Position numbers and translations under genes: made by a program. A stretch of 64,000 nt of DNA, taken from a bacterium (lineage in GTDB: Bacteria > Vulcanimicrobiota > Vulcanimicrobiia > Vulcanimicrobiales > Vulcanimicrobiaceae). Shown piece by piece: positions 1 through 6,848 of the stretch. The notes below the pieces were generated by a model, which was given only the letters and a program-made list of their open reading frames with translations, did no database searches and was not told the DNA's origin. The stretch covers positions 81,837-145,836 of the forward strand of contig JAJZED010000003.1 in the NCBI GenBank assembly GCA_021805775.1, read 5' to 3'. Numbering within the stretch: position 1 is the stretch's first letter; every line of letters starts with the position of its first letter.

Positions 1-1
1 C

Positions 2-469
2 GGCGTCATCTTTCAAGATTTCAAGCTTCTTAACGACAAAACGGTCTGGGAAAACGTTGCTTTTGCGATGCACGTCACCGGGGCGCACACGCGCGAGATC
101 GAACGGCAAGTCCCACGCACCCTCGATTTAGTCGGGCTCGCGCACAAGAGCCGCATGTTTCCAAGCGAGCTCTCCGGGGGCGAACAGCAACGCACCGCCA
201 TCGCGCGGGCGATCGTCAACAACCCGAAGCTCCTCCTCTGCGACGAACCGACCGGCAACCTCGACCCTGAAAACACGGCCGAGATTATGGATCTGTTGAT
301 GCGTATCAACACCAAGGGCACCACCGTCGTGGTAGCGACGCACAATCAGTCCGTCGTCGATCGGATGCGTAAGCGCGTCGTCCGCCTCGAAGACGGGCGT
401 ATTTTCACCGACGAAGAGCGGGGATTTTATTATCTTGGACTGGGGCAAGGTCAAGTTCTTTCTGGGTGA
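2..469 (+). CDS. ftsE: Cell-division ATP-binding protein FtsE (5' truncated by window edge)
   Basis: ATPase of the FtsEX transporter-like complex, which sits at the inner membrane at the septum and switches on periplasmic peptidoglycan hydrolases. The frame is open from base 2, so the start and Walker A lie outside the window. Visible are the Q-loop (VIFQDFKLL), the ABC signature ([14 protein letters not shown]), Walker B ([12 protein letters not shown]) and the switch histidine (VVATHN). It overlaps ftsX by 35 bases, so the two are translationally coupled. The assignment is firm because ftsX follows and the Q-loop sequence is typical of FtsE rather than of LolD. Confidence 0.95.
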   Translation, partial: GVIFQDFKLLNDKTVWENVAFAMHVTGAHTREIERQVPRTLDLVGLAHKSRMFPSELSGGEQQRTAIARAIVNNPKLLLCDEPTGNLDPENTAEIMDLLMRINTKGTTVVVATHNQSVVDRMRKRVVRLEDGRIFTDEERGFYYLGLGQGQVLSG

Positions 470-1316
470 GGTGGGGCGCAATTTCACGCGCAACGCCGGC
501 ATGCAAGCCACCGCGATCGGAACCGTCGCGGTGACCGTTGTTTTATTGGGTCTCTTTCTCTTCGTGCGTTTGACGCTCACCGGAGTAGGGGATCGGCTGC
601 TCAAGCAAATCGAGATATCGGTGTATTTCCACACCGACGCAACGCCCGCGCAGGAAAACCACCTTCGCGACGTGTTGCGGGCCGACCAACGCGTTACTTC
701 GTTCACCTTCGTGCCGAAGGCGGAGGGGCTCAAGCAACTTCGCCGTCAGACGCAGGGTTCGATCGACGTTTCGATGCTCACGCAAAACCCGCTCCCGGAT
801 AAATTTCGCGTGCGCGTCGGCGACCCGTCGGAGGTTTCGGCGGTTGCCGATGCGCTGCGCGGTGAGCCCGGCGTCGCCAACGTAGTTTACGGAAAAACCA
901 TCGTCGGGCGATTGCTTCAACTCGGAGTGGTGCTGCGAAGGGTGAGCATCGCGCTTATCGTTGCGTTGCTCTGCGTTGCGGCGATCATCATCTCAAATAC
1001 GATCCGGTTAACGGTGTACGCGCGCCGCCGCGAGATCGCCATCATGCAACTCGTCGGTGCGACCGCGACTTACGTGCGCATGCCCTTCGTTTGCGAGGGC
1101 GTGCTGCACGGTCTACTCGGCTCGCTCGTTGCGCTGCTAATCCTCGGTATCGGAAAAGCAGCGCTTTGGTCGAAACTGGCACTCGCGCTCCCGTGGTTGG
1201 AGCTCAACGGCACCCACGTCGCGCTCCTGCCGATCGCCCTGCAGTTACTGCTCGTCGGCGTCGCCATCGGCGCGCTCTCTTCCTGGTTTTCGATCGGGCG
1301 CTACCTGCGTACATGA
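435..1316 (+). CDS. ftsX: Cell-division permease FtsX
   Basis: Membrane partner of FtsE, 293 residues, close to the family's usual length. One transmembrane helix lies at about residues 22-45, followed by a periplasmic domain of about 110 residues and three more helices (about 170-195, 220-245 and 265-285), the FtsX/MacB topology. The cytoplasmic loop [14 protein letters not shown] before the third helix is characteristic. The start taken is TTG at 435, inside ftsE; no better ATG or GTG precedes the first helix. An EnvC-like hydrolase activator lies two genes downstream, the expected periplasmic partner of FtsEX. Confidence 0.93.
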   Translation: MDWGKVKFFLGEVGRNFTRNAGMQATAIGTVAVTVVLLGLFLFVRLTLTGVGDRLLKQIEISVYFHTDATPAQENHLRDVLRADQRVTSFTFVPKAEGLKQLRRQTQGSIDVSMLTQNPLPDKFRVRVGDPSEVSAVADALRGEPGVANVVYGKTIVGRLLQLGVVLRRVSIALIVALLCVAAIIISNTIRLTVYARRREIAIMQLVGATATYVRMPFVCEGVLHGLLGSLVALLILGIGKAALWSKLALALPWLELNGTHVALLPIALQLLLVGVAIGALSSWFSIGRYLRT

Positions 1317-2269
1317 GCCGATCGACGGGAGTAACCGGACATACCATTCTCGTCGTCGACGACGACGAGCAGCTTCGTCGCGTGATTTCTACGAATCTCG
1401 AGCTCGCGGGCTATAACGTCGAGATTTCGACCGACGGCGAGGACGCACTCGCACGCGTTGAGGATGCGCTGCCCGACCTCATCTTGCTCGACGTGCGTAT
1501 GCCGCTGCTCGACGGTTTTGCGACCGCGCGTCGGTTGCGCGCTCACCCGAACCCGACGGTCGCTTCGGTGCCGATCGTTATGCTCACCGCTCGCGGAGAA
1601 CCCGAGGATAAAATTCTCGGGTTCGAAGCCGGTGCGGACGACTATATCACCAAGCCCTTCGGGCCGGCGGAGTTGCTCGCCCGCGTACGCGCACGCATCG
1701 TTCGACACGAGTCCGATTCCTCGCTCTCGCCGTTGACGCGACTGCCGGGAAACATCTCGATCGAAGCGGAGCTCCGGCGTCGCATCGCCGACGAACGACC
1801 CTTTGCGGTGCTCTATCTCGATCTCGATAACTTCAAGGCGTTCAATGACGTCTACGGTTTCGGCCGCGGAGACGATGCGATCGTTATGCTCGCCTCGATC
1901 TCGCTCGACGCCGTGCGGCGGCGGGGAAACCCGGGCGATCTTCTCGGCCATATCGGCGGCGACGATTTCGTTATTCTCACCACCGCCGAGCGTTGCGACG
2001 AGATCGCCCAGGTTATTCTCGAAGAGTTCGACGAGCGCGTCGGCTCGCTCTACTCCGAGATCGATCGCCGTTCGGGCTTCGTCGAAACGCACGACCGACG
2101 CGGCGCGCCCGTGCGCGTCCCATTGATGTCGGTCTCGATCGCGGCGCTCTCCAACGAACTCCGCAAGCTCACCGATTACGGACAGATCGGTCTTATCGCA
2201 GCAGAATTGAAGTCGTACGCGAAATCGATTGAAGGCTCGGCATACGTGAAAGATAAGCGACGCACGTGA
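1313..2269 (+). CDS. Response regulator with GGDEF-like output domain
   Basis: 318 residues starting at the ATG that overlaps the ftsX stop (ATGA). Residues about 10-125 form a CheY-like receiver (ILVVDDDEQLRR with its acidic pair, phospho-acceptor Asp in LILLDVRMP, conserved Lys in YITKPFGP). Residues about 140-300 form a GGDEF-family domain (LTRLPGN, YLDLDNFKAFND, IGGDDFV). The signature is GGDDF instead of GGDEF or GGEEF, so cyclic-di-GMP synthesis is possible but not certain; no inhibitory RxxD site is obvious. Its place between ftsX and the EnvC-like gene suggests a role tied to division or the envelope. That is inference; no histidine kinase is adjacent. Confidence 0.85.
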   Translation: MSRSTGVTGHTILVVDDDEQLRRVISTNLELAGYNVEISTDGEDALARVEDALPDLILLDVRMPLLDGFATARRLRAHPNPTVASVPIVMLTARGEPEDKILGFEAGADDYITKPFGPAELLARVRARIVRHESDSSLSPLTRLPGNISIEAELRRRIADERPFAVLYLDLDNFKAFNDVYGFGRGDDAIVMLASISLDAVRRRGNPGDLLGHIGGDDFVILTTAERCDEIAQVILEEFDERVGSLYSEIDRRSGFVETHDRRGAPVRVPLMSVSIAALSNELRKLTDYGQIGLIAAELKSYAKSIEGSAYVKDKRRT

Positions 2270-3459
2270 GACGGTTCTCCACTCTTGCGTTGGCGGCGGC
2301 GATGTTGTTCTCGTTTGTCGGTGCGGGCCACACGCAAATTCAGAAACGTATCCAACAGGAACGCACCAAAGCCGGCGGCTTAGCGAAACAATTGCGAGAA
2401 AAGCGCGCGCGCCTTAATGCGGTTTCGGCACGCGTGCAGAGCCTCAAATCGCAGCTCGCACAGACGAACGCCGCGATGTCGGTTGTGCGCTCGCAACTCG
2501 GTGCGCTCTCGCAGCAAGAACGCTCCCTACAGGCGCGCATATCCTGGAACTCGATTCAGCTTGCGGCCGCGCAGAGATCGCTCGCCTTCCAAGACGGGCT
2601 CTTGCGCAAGCGCCTCGTCGGCATCTACGAATACGGCGAACCCGACTACTTGAGCGTCCTTCTCTCCGCAACGTCGTTTAGCGATTTCGTCGAACGCTGG
2701 CAAGATTTACAACTGCTCATCAAAGCGAACGAAAAGGCCGTAATCGCCCGCCAAAAGGCCGAGCGCAAGGTTGCTATCGTGCAGCGCAGCTTGCAGCAGA
2801 TGCAAATCTCTTTGCAAGCCCAACAGCAAGCGCAGCAGCAAGCGCAGAATCGCCTTGCTGCGCTCGCCGCCGAGCGCAGCAATCTCGTTGCCTTCGCCGA
2901 CCGGCAGCGGCGCAGCGCTGCGGTCGAAGTGGCGACCTACGAAGAATTAACCGCCGCCGAAGAGGCACGGCTCGAAGCGCTGATTCGCCGCCGCCAAGCG
3001 GAGATCGCCGCCGAAGAGGCGGCACGGCGTCGCGCCGAGGGGATCGCGGGAAATGCCGTCGCGCCCCACGGCCCGATCCATTTTACCTGGCCGGTTACGG
3101 GCATCATTACCTCGCCGTTCGGCTGGCGCAAGAACCCGTTTGGGAGCGCGCCCGAGTTTCACACCGGGCTCGATATCGCCGCCCCGATGGGCACGACGAT
3201 CACCGCCGCCGCGTCCGGGACGGTGATGATGGCGCAATGGTACGGCGGATATGGTAAATTTATTCTGATCGATAACGGCGACGGCTACTCCACGGCGTAC
3301 GGACACCTCTCGGCCTTTTACGTCACGGCGGGCCAACACGTGAAGCAAGGGCAAGCGATCGGCGCGGTCGGAACGACCGGCTATTCGACCGGACCGCACC
3401 TTCACTTCGAGATCCGTATCAACGGCAAACCCGTCGATCCCGCCCCCCGCCTTCCGTAA
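2266..3459 (+). CDS. envC: EnvC-like murein hydrolase activator / M23 peptidase
   Basis: 397 residues starting at GTG, overlapping the previous stop (GTGA). An N-terminal signal peptide (cleavage likely after VGAGHTQ) is followed by a long coiled coil (about residues 25-250, rich in Gln, Ala, Arg and Lys) and a C-terminal LytM/M23 domain (about 275-395). This coiled-coil plus LytM layout is that of EnvC, which FtsEX recruits to activate amidases. Unlike the degenerate E. coli EnvC site, the metal ligands look present here (EFHTGLDIA, AYGHLS, GPHLHFEI), so it may be an active endopeptidase. Genetic linkage to ftsEX supports the pairing. Confidence 0.87.
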   Translation: MRRFSTLALAAAMLFSFVGAGHTQIQKRIQQERTKAGGLAKQLREKRARLNAVSARVQSLKSQLAQTNAAMSVVRSQLGALSQQERSLQARISWNSIQLAAAQRSLAFQDGLLRKRLVGIYEYGEPDYLSVLLSATSFSDFVERWQDLQLLIKANEKAVIARQKAERKVAIVQRSLQQMQISLQAQQQAQQQAQNRLAALAAERSNLVAFADRQRRSAAVEVATYEELTAAEEARLEALIRRRQAEIAAEEAARRRAEGIAGNAVAPHGPIHFTWPVTGIITSPFGWRKNPFGSAPEFHTGLDIAAPMGTTITAAASGTVMMAQWYGGYGKFILIDNGDGYSTAYGHLSAFYVTAGQHVKQGQAIGAVGTTGYSTGPHLHFEIRINGKPVDPAPRLP

Positions 3460-3500
3460 GGCTTTTCTTCCCCCTCACTTGTAGAAACCGAGATCTCCGC

Positions 3501-4889
3501 TTGAACGACGCGCCAAAACCTCGCTCCAATTCCTTTCTCGTCATCGCTATTGCCGTCATCGCCGTTATCGCCGTAGCTTGGGTTGGGCTCGCGCGCCTGA
3601 AGGCCGCGAAAGAAGCGCAGCGGCTCGCCGCGCTGCCCGGCGCGCAGACGCTTGCAACCGGCTTCGGTGATGTCGAAAAATTTTATTACGAACCGATAAC
3701 GGCGGCGACGCTCCTCGTCGGCGGAGAGAAAGCGGCGACGCTCTACCTGCACGAGCACGGCATCGCGAAACCCAAACCGATCGCCATCGTGCCGAGTGGG
3801 CACGCCGTGCTCGACGGCGAGCATCTCGCCGACGCGCTCGATGCGGCATACCGTCTCGATGCGCCGCACCTCAAGAAAGCGACGCAACGCGGCTTGGTCG
3901 ATGCCGCTTTAGGCGGTATCCTCGCCGCTCCGCACGATCCCTACACCGTGTATTTACCGCCGCGTCAATGGAAGCAACTCGATGAAAGCCTCTCCGGCGG
4001 GGATTTCGGCGGCATCGGCGTCTACATCTTTCAGTTGCGCGACGGCCGCATTTTGTTGCAGCCGCTTCCCGGGCTCGCCGCATCGAAAGCGGGGCTCACC
4101 TATCCGGCAATCCTTAATTCGGTCGATGGGAAATCCGTCGCCCACGTGGCAACCGATATCGTGCAACGTTGGATTCGCGGCCCGAAAGGCAGTACGGTGC
4201 GCCTGCAAGTCGCGCCGTTTAATAAACCGACGCAGAAGCGCAACCTCTCGATCGTCCGCAATATCGTGATCGTGCCGACGGTCTACTCCCAAACGATCGA
4301 CGGATTCGGCTACATTCACTTGAGCGAATTCGGTGCCAACTCGGCGCACGAAATGCGCAAGGCGTTGCTTGCGCTCAAAGCCAAACACGTCAAAGGTTAC
4401 ATTCTCGATCTTCGCGATAACGGCGGCGGACTCGTCGAACAGGCCGTAAAAATCGTGAGCAATTTCGTTCCGCGCGGGCCGATCGTCTCGACGATCGATC
4501 GCAACGGCACGAAAGTGGAGAGCGAAGCGACCGGAGATGCCATCGGCGGCCTGACGCCGTTAGTCGTGCTCGTGAACAAGTTCACCGCCAGCGCCGCCGA
4601 GATTACCACCGGCGCCCTCCAAGATTACCACCTTGCCACGGCGATCGGCACGCGAACCTACGGTAAAGGCGTCGTTCAACAACTCTATCTGCTGCCCCAA
4701 GGAGGAGCCTTGAAAATCACGGTGGCCCGTTACGTCACGCCCCTCGACAGGGATATCAACCATAAGGGGCTCCAACCCGATATCACGGTCGATCAGCCGC
4801 TAGATATCCCCTTCGGCAGCCCGCAGGACAAGCAATTAGCGGTTGCACTGGCACGTTTGAAGGCGCTAACGCGTTCTACAAAGCGATGA
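3501..4889 (+). CDS. S41 carboxyl-terminal processing protease (CtpA family), copy 1
   Basis: 462 residues from a TTG start; an N-terminal membrane anchor at about residues 11-32 puts the protease in the periplasm. A PDZ domain (about 165-250, with GGDFGGIGVYI) precedes the S41 protease core. The catalytic serine is Ser364 (FTASAAEI) and the general base is Lys389 (TYGKGVVQQ), 25 residues apart as in Prc/CtpA. Such proteases trim or degrade envelope proteins, and several control peptidoglycan hydrolases, which fits the ftsEX/EnvC context. The stop overlaps the start of a second S41 gene (ATGA). Confidence 0.92.
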   Translation: MNDAPKPRSNSFLVIAIAVIAVIAVAWVGLARLKAAKEAQRLAALPGAQTLATGFGDVEKFYYEPITAATLLVGGEKAATLYLHEHGIAKPKPIAIVPSGHAVLDGEHLADALDAAYRLDAPHLKKATQRGLVDAALGGILAAPHDPYTVYLPPRQWKQLDESLSGGDFGGIGVYIFQLRDGRILLQPLPGLAASKAGLTYPAILNSVDGKSVAHVATDIVQRWIRGPKGSTVRLQVAPFNKPTQKRNLSIVRNIVIVPTVYSQTIDGFGYIHLSEFGANSAHEMRKALLALKAKHVKGYILDLRDNGGGLVEQAVKIVSNFVPRGPIVSTIDRNGTKVESEATGDAIGGLTPLVVLVNKFTASAAEITTGALQDYHLATAIGTRTYGKGVVQQLYLLPQGGALKITVARYVTPLDRDINHKGLQPDITVDQPLDIPFGSPQDKQLAVALARLKALTRSTKR

Positions 4890-6256
4890 AACGACGGATC
4901 CTTACCGCGCTCGCCGCCCTGACGATCGCCGCGCTGACCTCACCGCTGCTCCGCGTCGCCGGCGCCGCCACGGCGGCTCTCCCCGCCGGAGATCGTGCCG
5001 ACCTCTCGACGGCGTACACGCGCCTCACGACGACGTTCTATAAAAAACTTCCCATCGAGCGCGTACTCAACGGCGTTCGCTATGGGCTCGTACTCGAACT
5101 CGCGCACGAACACGTTGCGAAGCGCGCGTTGCCGCCGCTGCTGGCCACCGGGAGTACTGCGGGTAACCTTCACGCGATCGAATATGAAATCGAACGGGCG
5201 CGAATGCTCGGCGGAAAAAATCGCCCGCTCAAACCCTACGTCTTCGCCGCACTCTGGGGAATGATGTACTCGGCGCACGATCGTTGGACCGTCTTTCTCG
5301 ACCCCAAAGACTACAAGGCGCTCAATAACGGCCTCGACGGCACCAATTTCGGCGGTACGGGAATCGTCATTCAACCCGATAATAAAACGAAGTTCATCTC
5401 CGTCTACCAGGTCGTTCCCGGGGGACCCGCCGATAAAGCCGGTATCCAACAAGACGATCTCATCACCGCCGTCAATGGAAAATCGACCTACGGCATCACC
5501 ACCGTCCAAGCGAGTAAGGAATTACGCGGGAAGATCGGCACGCAAGTAACGCTCACCGTCGAACGCAACGGCGCGGTATTACCAAAACCGATCTTACTGA
5601 CCCGCGCGAAGATCCACCAGATTACCGTTTTCGATAAAATGCTTCCCGGCAAGATCGGGTACGTCGCATTGACGGTCTTCGGCGAGACCACCGGAGCCGA
5701 ATTAGCGACGGCACTCTCGCGCCTTCATAAAGAGGGAGCGCGCGCGTTCGTCCTCGACTTGCGTAATAACGGCGGCGGGTATTTGCAAGCTGCGGTTTCG
5801 GTAAGTTCGAAGTTTATCGCCGAAGGCCCGATCGTTTCGATTGAAACCAGCGGCAAGCATATCGACACGCTCGAAGCAGACGGCTCGGCGATCGCGCCGG
5901 TGCCGCTGGTCGTGCTAGTCAACGGCTATACGGCCTCGGCATCGGAGATTACGACCGCTGCGCTCAAGGAGAGCGGAGCTGCGGTGGTGATCGGCACGAA
6001 AACGTTCGGGAAAGGCGTCGTGCAGACGCTCTATCCGTTGCGCGACGGCGGCGCCGTGAAGATTACGACCGCGCGCTATCTCACGCCGGAGTACCACTAT
6101 ATCAACCACAAGGGAATCATTCCGAACATCGTCGTCGCGGAAAATAAGGACGCACAATTTGGGCGCCCCAAGCACGACACCCAACTCAAACGCGCAATCG
6201 AAGTTTTGAACGGTGAAATCACCGCCCAAAACTCCGGTGTGACCACGAAACTCTAG
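4886..6256 (+). CDS. S41 carboxyl-terminal processing protease (CtpA family), copy 2
   Basis: 456 residues, with a signal peptide ending near VAGAATA. It has the same layout as its upstream paralog: PDZ (NFGGTGIVIQ to LITAVNGKS, about residues 150-235) followed by the S41 core, with catalytic Ser351 (YTASASEI) and Lys376 (TFGKGVVQT) again 25 residues apart. It is translationally coupled to copy 1 and probably arose by tandem duplication. The last 20 codons reappear 574 bases downstream (see repeats), hinting that a third tandem copy once existed. Confidence 0.92.
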   Translation: MKRRILTALAALTIAALTSPLLRVAGAATAALPAGDRADLSTAYTRLTTTFYKKLPIERVLNGVRYGLVLELAHEHVAKRALPPLLATGSTAGNLHAIEYEIERARMLGGKNRPLKPYVFAALWGMMYSAHDRWTVFLDPKDYKALNNGLDGTNFGGTGIVIQPDNKTKFISVYQVVPGGPADKAGIQQDDLITAVNGKSTYGITTVQASKELRGKIGTQVTLTVERNGAVLPKPILLTRAKIHQITVFDKMLPGKIGYVALTVFGETTGAELATALSRLHKEGARAFVLDLRNNGGGYLQAAVSVSSKFIAEGPIVSIETSGKHIDTLEADGSAIAPVPLVVLVNGYTASASEITTAALKESGAAVVIGTKTFGKGVVQTLYPLRDGGAVKITTARYLTPEYHYINHKGIIPNIVVAENKDAQFGRPKHDTQLKRAIEVLNGEITAQNSGVTTKL

Positions 6257-6264
6257 CGCTCCGG
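6200..6264 (+). repeat. Direct repeat A: 3' tail of ctpA copy 2
   Basis: 65 bases shared with 6774-6838, six mismatches by direct alignment. In both copies the same frame reads GEITAQNSGVTT(K/N)L followed by TAG, and three of the six differences are silent third-position changes, as expected of diverged coding copies. Confidence 0.9.
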
Positions 6265-6744
6265 GTGAAGGTGAGTGCGCTCGCGCTGCTCGTCGCACTC
6301 GCCGCTTGTATTCGACGCATTGCCGGCACGACCGGCGTCCTCAATGGCTACGTCCGTGATGCCGACGGCAAGCCCGCCGCAAACGCGCTTGTCAGGGTTG
6401 TCTCGCCCAGCGAGAGGGAGAAGACCTATACCGATCAGCATGGTTTTTTCGTCTTCTTGTCACTGCCACCCGACGCATACTCGATCTCGGTTGAAAAGCG
6501 CGGCACTTCCAATGCGTATGCGCTCGGCGCCAGAGTCGATAGCGACCAGACGACCTCTCTGAATTTCCGCTTCCGTAGTTTTCGGCGATGCCCCGCGTTC
6601 GCGCGAGTCACCTTGGCCGCCAACCGAGGAGGAGACGATTATTGGGCGCTCGATATGCGGCGAATGGGCGGATACCCGCCGAACATTGCACCGCTTCTAC
6701 CACTTCCGATGCTGCCTGCAGTTCGGCGACTGAGTTGCATGTAG
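6265..6744 (+). CDS. Small secreted protein with carboxypeptidase-regulatory-like domain
   Basis: 159 residues from GTG at 6265, with a short hydrophobic N-terminus that could be a signal or lipoprotein-like peptide (LLVALAACI). Residues about 25-95 match the CarboxypepD_reg / CNA-B-type beta-sandwich (GVLNGYVRDADGKPAANALV, FFVFLSLPPDAYSISVEKRG). The C-terminal 50 residues (DYWALDMRRMGGYPPN and onward) are not a recognised domain. The gene lies between the two ctpA-tail repeats and appears to be an insertion or the survivor of a deletion. Function unknown; a surface or periplasmic location is likely. Confidence 0.6.
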   Translation: MKVSALALLVALAACIRRIAGTTGVLNGYVRDADGKPAANALVRVVSPSEREKTYTDQHGFFVFLSLPPDAYSISVEKRGTSNAYALGARVDSDQTTSLNFRFRSFRRCPAFARVTLAANRGGDDYWALDMRRMGGYPPNIAPLLPLPMLPAVRRLSCM

Positions 6745-6773
6745 ATGCTCGGCAACGCGCAGCGATCCGTGCA

Positions 6774-6838
6774 GAAATTTTGGACGGTGAAATCACCGCC
6801 CAAAACTCCGGGGTAACGACGAACCTCTAGCGCTCCGG
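6774..6838 (+). repeat. Direct repeat B: orphan ctpA tail
   Basis: Second copy of the 65-base ctpA tail (see 6200-6264). The reading frame here keeps the ctpA C-terminal peptide and its TAG stop but lacks any upstream protease sequence, so it is a gene remnant. Confidence 0.85.
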
Positions 6839-6848
6839 CCGGAGCGCT
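6829..6848. terminator. Perfect 20-base palindrome between convergent genes
   Basis: A perfect GC-rich inverted repeat with 10-base arms and no loop spacer, exactly between the + strand operon and the stop codon of the - strand RNase E/G gene. Position and symmetry suggest a bidirectional terminator, but no T-run follows on either side, so intrinsic termination is not assured. Confidence 0.45.
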
